Origin: Thermaceae bacterium
GTDB taxonomy: Bacteria > Deinococcota > Deinococci > Deinococcales > Marinithermaceae
Reading direction: 5' to 3'
DNA length: 25,152 nt
NCBI GenBank assembly: GCA_026985615.1
Contig: JALSQD010000081.1
Span: 1 to 25,152, forward strand
In this document: positions 1 to 7,589 of the stretch, one piece after another
How the letters are laid out: the number at the start of each line of letters is the position of its first letter
Position numbering within the stretch: position 1 is the first letter of the stretch
Made by a program: the position numbers and the translations under genes
Notes under the pieces: model-generated
Told to the model about the DNA's origin: nothing
The model's input: the letters and a program-made list of their open reading frames with translations, nothing else
Database searches by the model: none

Positions 1-1
1 C

Positions 2-157
2 CTGGACTACTACAACCGAAGGAGGCCGCACCGAGCCCTGAACGGCCTGTCGCCCCTGGAGTTCCTGGCTATGATGCAAGAGGAGTCGGTCCCCCAAAGA
101 GTCTCAGATGTGTTGACCGATTACAGGGGCTGGGCGTCTGCACCAGGCGGCGGGTAA
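2..157 (+). CDS. IS transposase, C-terminal fragment
   Basis: This is the last 51 codons of a DDE-type (rve integrase core) transposase that enters from outside the window. The reading frame beginning at base 2 shows the typical end of IS3/IS481-like enzymes: the motif YNRRRPHRALNGLSPLEFL, then a short polar tail and a TAA stop. In this family the block lies just behind the catalytic glutamate and is involved in strand transfer of the element. The upstream part, including the catalytic acids, cannot be seen, so I cannot tell whether the element is intact. I saw no clear terminal inverted repeat in the 23 bases before the permease gene that follows on the other strand. The exact IS family is uncertain. 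Confidence 0.75.
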   Translation: MDYYNRRRPHRALNGLSPLEFLAMMQEESVPQRVSDVLTDYRGWASAPGGG

Positions 158-180
158 ACTCAACGACGGGCTCGTACACG

Positions 181-1014
181 TCAGGTCGCCCTTCTGCGCG
201 GGTCGAAGGCGTCGCGCATCCAGTCGCCGATCAAGTTGGTGGCCAGCACCAGCGTGGCCAGCACCAACCCGGGCAGCACGGTGGTCCACCAAACACCCGA
301 GTAGATGTAGTCGAGGCCGCGCTGGATCATCAGCCCGATGGCCGGGGTCTCGATGGAAACACCCACCCCGAGGAACGAAAGGGTGGCCTCGAGCAGGATG
401 ACGCGCGGCACATCCACCGACATCTGCACCAGGATGACCGAGAGCACGTTGGGCAGGATGTGGCGGAACATGATGCGCCCCTGGCTCATGCCCAGCGCCT
501 CGGCGGCGAGCACGTACTCCCGCTCGCGCTCCGAAAGCACCGCCCCGCGCACGAGCCGGGCGTAGCTCGCCCAGCCCACCACGCCGATGACCAGGATGAG
601 CTTGATCACGCTCCCCCCGCCGGTGAGGGCCAGGACCACGAGGGCGACCAAGAAGGTGGGAACGGCCAGTTGGATGTCGGCCAGGCGCATGATGCCCTCG
701 CCCAGCCGCCCGCCGCTGTAGCCAGCGAGCAGGCCGAGCGGCGTGCCGATGAGCACGCTGATCACCACCGCCCCAAACCCCACGGCCAGGCTCACCCGCA
801 GGCCGTAGAGGAGGATCGAGAGCACGTCGCAGCCCTGCTCGTCGGTGCCGAGCGGATAGGCCCAGTCGCCCCCCTCGACCCAGGCCGGGGGCATCTGCGA
901 AATCATGAGGTCGCCCTGCATAGGGTCGTGCGGCGCGAGCATGGGCGCGAAGATCGCCGCCAACACGAAGGCCAGCAGCACCAGCGCAGCGAACCAGGGA
1001 AAGTTCTTAGGCAT
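181..1014 (-). CDS. dppC: Dipeptide/oligopeptide ABC transporter permease, DppC type
   Basis: Inner-membrane permease of a peptide-type (family 5 binding protein) ABC importer. The 277-residue protein begins with one membrane helix (about residues 8-27), then a periplasmic stretch containing the DppC signature PLGTDEQGCDVLS, then five more hydrophobic segments. The EAA loop that docks the ATPase is visible as EYVLAAEALGMSQGRIMFRH followed by ILPN. The C-terminus (GDWMRDAFDPR) is typical and complete. The start overlaps the end of dppB by 8 bases, so the two are translated together. The next gene in the usual order would encode the ATPases DppD and DppF; here the sequence instead runs into a transposase remnant 23 bases past the stop. 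Substrate specificity cannot be read; DppC rather than OppC is a convention. Confidence 0.9.
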   Translation of the reverse strand: MPKNFPWFAALVLLAFVLAAIFAPMLAPHDPMQGDLMISQMPPAWVEGGDWAYPLGTDEQGCDVLSILLYGLRVSLAVGFGAVVISVLIGTPLGLLAGYSGGRLGEGIMRLADIQLAVPTFLVALVVLALTGGGSVIKLILVIGVVGWASYARLVRGAVLSEREREYVLAAEALGMSQGRIMFRHILPNVLSVILVQMSVDVPRVILLEATLSFLGVGVSIETPAIGLMIQRGLDYIYSGVWWTTVLPGLVLATLVLATNLIGDWMRDAFDPRRRAT

Positions 1015-1924
1015 AGCGCACCCTCGGATCGATGAGCGCGTAGAGCAAGTCCACGAGCAGGTTGACCACGGCGAAGAGCACCGCGGTAACGATGATGAAG
1101 GCGATGATCACCGGTCGGTCGTCGGAGTAGAGGGCGTCGAGCGCCAGGCGGTTCATGCCGGGAATGGCGAAGATCTTCTCGGTGACGACGGCGCCTGCCA
1201 TCAGGTGGCCGAACTGCAAGCCCGCAACGGTGATGAAGGGAATCAAGGCGTTGCGCAGGGCGTGCTTGTAGACCACCACCCGCTCGGCCAGGCCCTTGGC
1301 CCGGGCGGTGCGGATGAAGTCCTGGTTCAACACGTCGAGCATGGTCGAACGCACCATGCGCAAGAAGAGGGCGATGCGATAGAGCGAGAGGGTGAAGGCC
1401 GGCATCAGGTAGTGCTTCCAGCTGGAAAGCCCCGACGAGGGCAGCCAGCCGAGGTTGACCGAGAAGATGAGGATGAGCATGATGCCGATCCAAAAGGCGG
1501 GGGCGGAGATGCCCAGCACCGAAAGGAAGCGCAGGGTGCGGTCCACGCTAGTGTCCACGCGGATCGCCGCCGCCACGCCCATGGGCAGGCCCAGGACGAT
1601 GGCGATGAGCATTGCCGCAAGCACGAGCTTGAGGGTGGTGGGGAAGCGCTCGAGGATCAACCCCAGCGCGGGCTCACCCGAGAGAAAGGAGACGCCCAGG
1701 TCTCCCTTGGCCAGCTGCACCATGAAGCGCAGGTACTGCACGTGCAGCGGCTTGTCGAGGCCATAGGCCTTGCGCAGCTCCTCTACCTGCGCCTGGTTGA
1801 GGTCCTGGGGCGCCAGGTTTTCCATGGGGTCGCCGGTGAGCTGCAACCCCAGGAAGATCATCGTGGCCACCACGAAGACGGCGAAGATGGTTTGCGCGGT
1901 TCGAACGACGAGATAACGCAGCAT
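1007..1924 (-). CDS. dppB: Dipeptide/oligopeptide ABC transporter permease, DppB type
   Basis: First permease subunit of the peptide importer, 305 residues, the usual length for DppB. It starts with the family hallmark MLRYLVVRTAQTIFAVF, where a short basic stretch precedes membrane helix 1, and has a large extracytoplasmic loop (about residues 30-95) ahead of the remaining five helices. The EAA loop is seen as DFIRTARAKGLAERVVVYKH followed by ALRNALIP. It ends in LLYALIDPRVRYA, also typical. No strong Shine-Dalgarno site precedes the ATG; the gene lies 54 bases behind the binding-protein gene, with a perfect stem-loop in between. It pairs with DppC to form the translocation channel. Confidence 0.92.
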   Translation of the reverse strand: MLRYLVVRTAQTIFAVFVVATMIFLGLQLTGDPMENLAPQDLNQAQVEELRKAYGLDKPLHVQYLRFMVQLAKGDLGVSFLSGEPALGLILERFPTTLKLVLAAMLIAIVLGLPMGVAAAIRVDTSVDRTLRFLSVLGISAPAFWIGIMLILIFSVNLGWLPSSGLSSWKHYLMPAFTLSLYRIALFLRMVRSTMLDVLNQDFIRTARAKGLAERVVVYKHALRNALIPFITVAGLQFGHLMAGAVVTEKIFAIPGMNRLALDALYSDDRPVIIAFIIVTAVLFAVVNLLVDLLYALIDPRVRYA

Positions 1925-1942
1925 GAGCGGACGCCTGGGTTT

Positions 1943-1970
1943 CCCTGGGCCGGCGCATGCCGGCCCAGGG
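1943..1970 (-). other. Perfect 12-bp stem-loop between binding-protein and permease genes
   Basis: Arms CCCTGGGCCGGC (1943-1954) and GCCGGCCCAGGG (1959-1970) are perfectly complementary around the loop GCAT. The hairpin sits in the 54-base gap between the binding-protein stop and the dppB start. No T-run follows it in the direction of transcription, so it is not a classical intrinsic terminator. In many ABC importer operons such a hairpin stabilises the binding-protein mRNA or thins out downstream transcription, so that more binding protein than permease is made. That role here is inferred. Confidence 0.75.
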
Positions 1971-1978
1971 AGTGAGGG

Positions 1979-3557
1979 CTACTTCTTCTTCGCCTCGAAG
2001 GCGTGCAGGTATTCGTCGGGACGCGGGGTGAACTCGACGCCATTGACGACGCCCGCGATCACGTTCTCGTAGTGAAGCGGAATGTAGGCCACGTCCTGCA
2101 CCATGGCGATCTCCATAGCCTGCTGCAAGAGGGCGTCACGCTCCTTGGGGTCGAAGGTGCTGGCCGCCTTCTCGATGAGCGCGTCCACCTCGGGGTTGTG
2201 GTAGCGCTGGCGGTTGAAGCGCCCGTAAAGGCCCTCGGCGTCCTTGGAGTGGAACATCGAGATCATGTGTTCACCGAGTCCATCGAGCCCCAGCCAGCCA
2301 TGTAGAGGGTGAAGTGGCCCTTGGTCATGTTGGGGAAGAAGACCTTCTTGGGTACCGCGTTCACCTCAGCCTTGATCCCGATCTTGCGCAGCATGCTGGC
2401 CATGGCCTGGGCGATCTGGGCGTCGTTGAGGTAGCGGTCGTTGGGGGCGTCGATGCGCAGCTCGAAGGGGACGCGGCCGCCGTCCTTGGTGGGAAGCTCG
2501 AGCCAGCCGTCGCCGTCCTTGTCGCCGTAGCCCAGGTCCTCGAGGATCTTGCGCGCGCCCTCGGGGTCGTAGGGGAAGCGGCGGATGTTGGGCGAGTAAC
2601 CCTCGTGCACCGGCGCCAGGAACTGCTGGGCCACGGTCGCCGCGCCGCCCATGATCTTCTTGACGATGGCCTCTTCGTCAATGGCCATGTAGATGGCCTT
2701 ACGGGCCTCGGGGTCGAGGAAGGGGTTCTTCGCACCCTCGGGCAGACCCTCGGAGCCGTACTCGCGCCAGTAGTCCATGGCCACGCAGATCACGCGCACG
2801 CCCGGGGTCTGTTTGACCGTGGCGCGGCCGGAGCGCTCGACGCGGGCGAAGTCTTGCGGCAGCACCTTCTCGGCGACGTCGATCTCGCCCGAGAGCAGGC
2901 TGGCCACACGGGTCGCGCCCTGCGGAATGTTCTTGAGGGTGACGTTCTTGAAGTCTGGCTTGGTGCCCCAGTAGTCCTCGAAGCGGACCAGGGTCAGGTG
3001 GTCGGCGTTGAGCCACTCGACGAACTTGTAGGGGCCGGTGCCGATGGGGTGCTTAGCGAAGCCCTCCTCGCCCACCTTTTCGAAGTAGGCCTTGGGGATG
3101 ACCGCGGCGTGGTCGAGGTGCGCGGGCAGGAGCGGGTCGGGACCTTGGTCTTGATCTCGACGGTGTATTCGTCGATTGCGGTGGCGCTGCTCACCTTGCC
3201 CACGTAACCCTTCATCTGCGACTTGGGGTGCGTGGCCGCGCGGGTGATCGAGAAGGCCACGTCCTCCGCGGTCATGGTGGTGCCGTCGTGAAACTTGACG
3301 CCCTGGCGGACCTTGAGGATCCAGGTGTTGGGGTCGGTGTTCTCGATCGAGGTGGCCAGCACGGGCGCCACCTCGCCCTTGGCGTTGTAGAAGAAGGGGG
3401 TCTCGAAGATGTGGTGCTGCCAGGCGAGCGTGGTGGTCTCGTTGCGCATGTGCGGATCGAGGGTGACCGCACCGCCCTGGTAGGCCACCACGAGCTTGTC
3501 GCCCGCCGCGAAGGCGAGGGCGAATACAAACGCTGCCAGTATCCCGAATCGCTTCAT
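1979..3557 (-). pseudogene. dppA: Peptide ABC transporter substrate-binding protein, two frameshifts
   Basis: Extracytoplasmic solute-binding protein of family 5 (SBP_bac_5), which captures peptides for DppBC. It is spread over three frames. The N-terminal part runs from ATG 3557, seven bases behind GGGAGG, with a signal peptide MKRFGILAAFVFALAFAAG and the family blocks VTLDPHMRNETT and VKFHDGTTMTAEDVAFSI. It loses its frame near 3131-3142, within EIKTKVP. The middle part covers about 3140-2263, including KHPIGTGPYKFVEW and the EARKAIYMAID block. It stops at SVNT, where the frame shifts again near 2266. The C-terminal part runs 2266-1979 (HNPEVDALIEKA, then the tail VEFTPRPDEYLHAFEAKKK). Restoring one base at each point would give about 526 residues, the normal length. 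No Cys follows the signal peptide, so it is not a lipoprotein. Either a recent pseudogene or two base-calling deletions; the residues on both sides are well conserved, so I cannot exclude error. Confidence 0.85.
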
Positions 3558-3616
3558 ATTCATACCTCCCTTGACCAGGAACGACCCTGATTGTGCTTCC
3601 CCCCTAGCTAAACGTA

Positions 3617-3672
3617 GCCGGTCGCGATGGGCGTGGACTGCTTCCTGGGAAGCCGTACCCCACGCGACCGGC
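3617..3672 (-). other. Compound stem-loop ahead of the binding-protein gene
   Basis: A perfect 10-bp inverted repeat, GCCGGTCGCG (3617-3626) with CGCGACCGGC (3663-3672), encloses a second helix. After a one-base bulge, TGGG pairs with CCCA, and the core holds GCTTC and GAAGC around CCAG. On the minus strand it lies between the carboxypeptidase stop (3701) and the binding-protein start (3557). There is no T-run after it, so it could be a leader or processing structure rather than a simple terminator. The rest of the 143-base gap holds the binding-protein Shine-Dalgarno site GGGAGG and no clear promoter. Confidence 0.6.
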
Positions 3673-3700
3673 CATCGGGCCCGCGCCAAGAAACGCCGGG

Positions 3701-5209
3701 CTATAGGTCGTAGAGGGCGCCGAAGCGGTCCTCGAGATAGCGGATCAGGTAGGTGGCGGTAGGCGGCTCGCCGGTGGCCTCTTCGACGAGCCGGCGCGGC
3801 GGGTAACGCCGGCCGTGGGCGTGAATCTTCTTGCGCATCCACTCGAGCAGCGGGGCGAACTCGCCGCGCTCGAACGCGGGCTCCTGCGGGCCGAGCTCGG
3901 CCTCGGCCCGGGCGAAGAGCTGAGCGGCGTAGACGTTGCCCAGGGTGTAGGTGGGAAAGTAGCCGAAGAGCCCGCTGCCCCAGTGCACGTCCTGCATGAC
4001 GCCGTCCTTGTAGTCGGGCGGGGTGACGCCCAGGTAGGCGCGGTACTTTTCGTTCCAGGCCCCGGGCAGGTCGTCCACTTCGAGCTCGCCCCGGAAGAGC
4101 GCGAGCTCGAGCTCAAAGCGGATGAGGATGTGCAGGTTGTAGGTGACCTCGTCGGCCTCCACCCGGATCAGGCTGGGCTTCACCGCGTTGACGGCGAGGT
4201 GGAAGTCCTCGAGCGGCACGCCCGCCAGCGCCGCGAAGCGCGCCTGGACCAGCGGGTAGAAGCGGCGCCAAAAGCCCAGGCTGCGCCCCACCACGTTCTC
4301 CCACAGGCGCGACTGCGACTCGTGTACCCCCATGCTCACCGCCTGCCCCATGGGGCTGCCCCAGTGCTCGGCGGGCAGGCCCTGCTCGTACATGGCGTGG
4401 CCCGCCTCGTGCACGCTACCGAAAAAGGCGGCGTTGAAATAGTCGGGGTAGTAGCGGGTGGTGATGCGCACGTCGCCGGGGCCCACCGAGAGCTCGAAGG
4501 GGTGGGCGGTGGGGTCGATGCGGCCGCCCTCGAGGTCGTAGCCCAGCGTCGCGGTGACCTCGTGGACCACCCCGCGCTGGGTGGCAACCGGGAAGTCGCG
4601 GTGCAGCACCTCGGTGGGCGGGCGCACGCTCGAGCCCAGGATGCCGTCGAGCAGGCGCCGCGTCGCCGCGCCCAGCTCGTCGAAGAGGCGGATCAGGCGC
4701 TCGGCCCGCTCGCCCGGCTCGTAGTCCTCGAGCAAGGCGTCGTAGGGCTCGGTTTCGTAGCCCACCGCCTCGGCGTACTCGCGCTGGAGGTCGAGTAGAC
4801 GCTTGAGGTAGGGCTTGAAGGCGTTCCAGTTGTTCTTGGCGCGCAGCGACTCCCAAGCGCTCTCGCCCTCGCTCTTTGCCTCGGCCAGGGCCACGGCCAG
4901 CTTCTCGGGAACGCGCACGGCGCGCTCGTAGTCGCGCCTCCACTCGCGTACGTTCACCGCCGCGGGGCTCTCGGGGTCGGCCACCAGGGGGCTGCCCTCG
5001 AGTGCGTCCAGCCACTCCCCGATGCGGGGATCGGTGCGTCGTCGGTGCAGCAACTGGGCCAGCGCCGCAAACTGACGGGCTCGGTGGGCGTGCCCCTTGC
5101 GGGGAATGTAGGTGCGCTGGTCCCATGCAGCCAGCGCCCCCAGGCTCTCGTAGTAGGCGGTCTCCAGCTGGAAACGCCGCAGCTCGTCGTAGACTCGTTC
5201 AGGCTTCAT
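3701..5209 (-). CDS. Carboxypeptidase Taq, M32 family zinc metallopeptidase
   Basis: Cytoplasmic metallocarboxypeptidase that removes C-terminal residues from peptides, well matched to the peptide importer downstream. The 502-residue length is exactly that of the family. Diagnostic motifs are present in order: DVRIT (about 246-250, the DxRxT motif), the zinc site HEAGH (267-271), HESQS with the third zinc ligand (296-300), and GVMQDVHW. No signal peptide is present. The ATG follows GAGGAGG at good spacing, and the first 11 bases overlap the end of the PfkB-like gene, so the two are translationally coupled. M32 enzymes were first characterised in Thermus aquaticus, which fits the host. All key residues are intact, so activity is expected. 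Confidence 0.96.
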   Translation of the reverse strand: MKPERVYDELRRFQLETAYYESLGALAAWDQRTYIPRKGHAHRARQFAALAQLLHRRRTDPRIGEWLDALEGSPLVADPESPAAVNVREWRRDYERAVRVPEKLAVALAEAKSEGESAWESLRAKNNWNAFKPYLKRLLDLQREYAEAVGYETEPYDALLEDYEPGERAERLIRLFDELGAATRRLLDGILGSSVRPPTEVLHRDFPVATQRGVVHEVTATLGYDLEGGRIDPTAHPFELSVGPGDVRITTRYYPDYFNAAFFGSVHEAGHAMYEQGLPAEHWGSPMGQAVSMGVHESQSRLWENVVGRSLGFWRRFYPLVQARFAALAGVPLEDFHLAVNAVKPSLIRVEADEVTYNLHILIRFELELALFRGELEVDDLPGAWNEKYRAYLGVTPPDYKDGVMQDVHWGSGLFGYFPTYTLGNVYAAQLFARAEAELGPQEPAFERGEFAPLLEWMRKKIHAHGRRYPPRRLVEEATGEPPTATYLIRYLEDRFGALYDL

Positions 5210-5975
5210 CGTGGGTTACCTCCTCGTCGCCGGCCGCCTCGAGCGCCTGCTCGAGCGCCGCTTCCGGCTCGCGCCCCGCGGTCACGCCCGCGAGGAAACG
5301 TCCGTAGACCTCGTCGGGCCCCGCGCCCGCCGGCAAGGGCCACCTGCGCTCGTCAAAGAGCGACATCAGGTGGACCTCGCCCCCGGTAAAGAAGACGACC
5401 TGACCCGCCCACTGTACGAGCTCGCCCGGGCGCATGCCCAGAGCCTCGGTCGCCTCATCGTCCACCTTCATGTACCCCAGGGGAAGAAATGGGCGCAGAA
5501 CCTCGTCGGGCGGCGCGCGAAAGGCCCAGCGGGCAGCGCGCAGGTCCAGGCTCAGCACAAGCCCGCGCCGCAACCCCTCACGGAAGATCTCGGAGGCCGT
5601 GGTTCGGGCCGGGTCGAGCCCAAAGACCCACGACCCCGCGTGCAGGAGGCGCCCGCCCTCGAAGAAGCCGTCCGAGGGGGGCTCGAGCTGGGCGTCAGCG
5701 GCCCGGTAGGCGGTGGGAACGGGGTCGTGAAGCAGCAGACCGGTGGGGTGGTCACCGTCTTCCTGCAAGACCCACTCCAGCCCCGACTCCTGACCTAGCC
5801 GCTTGATCGCCCGTCCGTAGCCGTCGCGCCCTACCCGCCCCAGCACCCGCACGCGGGCGCCGCGGGCGCGGGCGGCGCGCGCCTGACGCAGGAGCGGGCC
5901 GCCCCAGGCCACCTCCAACCGACCGTCGTCCGCCTCGGACAGCTCCGCGAAGAGTTCGCCAAACACTAACAGCAT
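5199..5975 (-). CDS. PfkB-family carbohydrate kinase-like protein, degenerate active site
   Basis: This 258-residue protein has the ribokinase/PfkB fold signature at the N-terminus (LLVFGELFAELSEADDG, then AWGGPLLRQARAARARGARV and GRVGRDGYG) and a late FFTGGEVHLMSLF strand. It is 40-60 residues shorter than typical kinases. The signature that should read DTTGAGDAF is here PAGAGPDEVYGRFLAG (about 215-230). GAG remains, but the catalytic aspartate is replaced by Pro, or shifted by one, and the preceding Asp-Thr is lost. It is therefore probably a weak, altered or non-catalytic family member; a sugar substrate cannot be named. The ATG follows AGGGAGG. It heads the minus-strand peptidase and transporter cluster, and its leader can fold (see 5977-6032). 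Confidence 0.75.
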   Translation of the reverse strand: MLLVFGELFAELSEADDGRLEVAWGGPLLRQARAARARGARVRVLGRVGRDGYGRAIKRLGQESGLEWVLQEDGDHPTGLLLHDPVPTAYRAADAQLEPPSDGFFEGGRLLHAGSWVFGLDPARTTASEIFREGLRRGLVLSLDLRAARWAFRAPPDEVLRPFLPLGYMKVDDEATEALGMRPGELVQWAGQVVFFTGGEVHLMSLFDERRWPLPAGAGPDEVYGRFLAGVTAGREPEAALEQALEAAGDEEVTHDEA

Positions 5976-5976
5976 G

Positions 5977-6032
5977 CGCCCCTGCCTCCCTACGGGTTTC
6001 CCCGTATACGTCTAGCCTACGACGCAGGGGCG
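5977..6032 (-). promoter_or_regulatory. Structured leader at the start of the PfkB-like gene
   Basis: On the minus strand the leader reads as a nested structure. The outer 9-bp helix is CGCCCCTGC (6024-6032) with GCAGGGGCG (5977-5985). Inside is a 6-bp hairpin, TACGGG/CCCGTA (5991-6006), closed by GAAA, a GNRA tetraloop. The 3' strand of the outer helix ends one base before the ATG and directly abuts the Shine-Dalgarno AGGGAGG. When folded, ribosome access would be reduced. A weak upstream promoter, TTGTTG, 16 bases, TAAAGT near 6070-6100, would allow the complete leader to be transcribed. Whether it responds to a ligand, protein or temperature is unknown. Confidence 0.5.
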
Positions 6033-6242
6033 TTACCACTCCACCCAGGCCTCGCCGGCGACGAGGCGCATGCGCAGACTTTAAGCAGTTCCGCGGGTGC
6101 AACAATCAGCCGTCACGCTAAGGAACCCCGTTGGTGTTCAGGGCTGCCCAATAAAGACGTAAGGTTTTGCAGTTTTAAAAGTATTTATTACAGCTTACCT
6201 ATGCTAACCTGCACCGCAGTGCAACGCTACCGCTTTTTGCCG

Positions 6243-6248
6243 TATAAT
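6243..6248 (+). promoter_or_regulatory. Consensus -10 box of a likely leaderless promoter for the PP2C gene
   Basis: TATAAT lies six bases before ATG 6255 (spacer TTCGTC). Transcription would begin at or within a base or two of the start codon, giving a leaderless mRNA. No good -35 box is seen 16-18 bases upstream and no Shine-Dalgarno site lies ahead of this ATG. An AT-rich tract at 6160-6205 precedes it in the 279-base divergent gap and holds no recognisable gene. Confidence 0.65.
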
Positions 6249-6254
6249 TTCGTC

Positions 6255-7199
6255 ATGCCCGCACCCGCGGAGCCTCCTGCGGTCGAAGCTGCCGCACTGA
6301 CGCATCCTGGTCGCAAACGCACCACCAACCAGGACGCCGTTGGCCACAGACTCACCGACCGCGGCGGGGTCTTCGTGGTGGCCGACGGTATGGGGGGCCA
6401 CCGCACGGGCGAGCTGGCCTCCAAGCTGGCGGTCAAGAACATCCTCGAGGTCACCGAGGAGGACACCCCCTCCCCTACGCTGCTGCTCGAGGCCTTCGAG
6501 GAAGCCAACGACGCCATCTACATCGCCGGCCAGCGCCCCGAGTCGCGCGGGATGGGCACCACCGCCACGGCGCTGGCGCTCGACCTCCCCTACGCCCTCA
6601 TCGCTCACGTGGGCGACTCGCGCGCCTACCTGCTGCGCAACGGCGTGCTCACCCAGCTGACCCAGGACCACTCCTGGGTGGCCGAGCGCATGCGCCAGGG
6701 GCTCCTCACCCCTGCCGAGGCGCGCACCCACCGCTGGCGCAACGTCATCACCAACGCCCTGGGCTCCTTCCCCGAGGCGCGGGTGGACCTGATCGGGCTC
6801 AAGGTGAAGCCGGGCGACCGCTTCCTGCTGTGCAGCGACGGACTCTCCGGCGTGCTCGAGGACGCGGTGCTGCAGGAGGTGCTCGAGTCGCTGCCGCCGG
6901 CCGAGGCGGCCGAGCGGCTCGTCAAGCTGGCCAATGAGTGGGGCGGCCCCGACAACATCTCGGCCGTCATTCTCACCGTCCACCGCGTACCCGAGGAGAG
7001 CGTGCGCCCGCCCTGGGCGTTGCCGCTCGAGGGCGGCGAGCCCGTGGTGCTGGCGCTGGGTCAGGAGGACGAGGCCGTCCAGACCCACGTGATCGAGCCG
7101 CACCGCCCCATGAGCTTCTGGCAGCGCTGGCGCGACCTGATCTTCCTGATCGTCTACGTGGGGCTCTTGCTCTTCGTTCTGCTGTTTAATAACAGGTAG
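6255..7199 (+). CDS. PP2C-family Ser/Thr protein phosphatase with C-terminal membrane anchor
   Basis: Metal-dependent protein phosphatase (PrpC/Stp type), 314 residues, expected to reverse Ser/Thr phosphorylation by Hanks-type kinases. The PP2C motifs appear in order: TTNQDAVG (23-30), VADGMGGH (42-49, metal-binding Asp 44), GMGTTATAL (100-108), HVGDSRAYLLRNG (118-130), LTQDHSW (135-141), CSDGLSG (193-199) and GGPDNISAVIL (230-240). A basic linker leads to one membrane helix (about 294-311), so the catalytic domain faces the cytoplasm as a tail-anchored enzyme. I place the start at ATG 6255 because of the TATAAT box immediately ahead; an upstream in-frame ATG at 6201 would put the promoter inside the gene. 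No partner kinase is in the window. Confidence 0.93.
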   Translation: MPAPAEPPAVEAAALTHPGRKRTTNQDAVGHRLTDRGGVFVVADGMGGHRTGELASKLAVKNILEVTEEDTPSPTLLLEAFEEANDAIYIAGQRPESRGMGTTATALALDLPYALIAHVGDSRAYLLRNGVLTQLTQDHSWVAERMRQGLLTPAEARTHRWRNVITNALGSFPEARVDLIGLKVKPGDRFLLCSDGLSGVLEDAVLQEVLESLPPAEAAERLVKLANEWGGPDNISAVILTVHRVPEESVRPPWALPLEGGEPVVLALGQEDEAVQTHVIEPHRPMSFWQRWRDLIFLIVYVGLLLFVLLFNNR

Positions 7200-7208
7200 G
7201 AGGTACGT

Positions 7209-7589
7209 ATGCAACGCGTGCAAACCGAGCGGGCCCCTGCAGCCATCGGACCCTACAGCCAGGCCGTACGCGCGGGGGGATGGGTCTTCGTCTCCGGTCA
7301 GATCCCCCTCACTCCCGCGGGCGAGCTCGTGGAGGGCGGCATCGAGACCCAGACCGAGCAGGCTTTGCGCAACCTTCAGGCCGTGTTGGAGGCCGCGGGC
7401 AGCGGTTTGGACCGCGTGGTGCAGGTGAGCGCCTTCCTGGCCAGCATGGACGACTTCGCGCGCTTCAACGAGGTCTACGCGCGCTTCTTTTCGGAACCCT
7501 ACCCTGCGCGCGCGGTAATCGAGGCCACGCGCCTGCCCAAGGATGTTCGGGTGGAAGTGGCGTGCATCGCCGAAGGAGGTCAGCCGTGA
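7209..7589 (+). CDS. ridA: RidA family enamine/imine deaminase
   Basis: Small cytosolic protein of the RidA/YjgF/UK114 family, 126 residues, which hydrolyses reactive enamine/imine intermediates such as 2-aminoacrylate formed by PLP enzymes. Family hallmarks are IGPYSQAVRAGGWVFVSGQIPL (13-34), QTEQALRNLQAVLEAAG, and the C-terminal block with the substrate-carboxylate-binding Arg (about R101, in PARAVIEATRLP) and the catalytic-site Glu (about E116, in VEVACIA). A strong AGGAGGT precedes the ATG, nine bases past the phosphatase stop. Its last bases overlap the GTG of the stress-protein gene. All active-site residues of the archetypal subfamily are present. Confidence 0.95.
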   Translation: MQRVQTERAPAAIGPYSQAVRAGGWVFVSGQIPLTPAGELVEGGIETQTEQALRNLQAVLEAAGSGLDRVVQVSAFLASMDDFARFNEVYARFFSEPYPARAVIEATRLPKDVRVEVACIAEGGQP

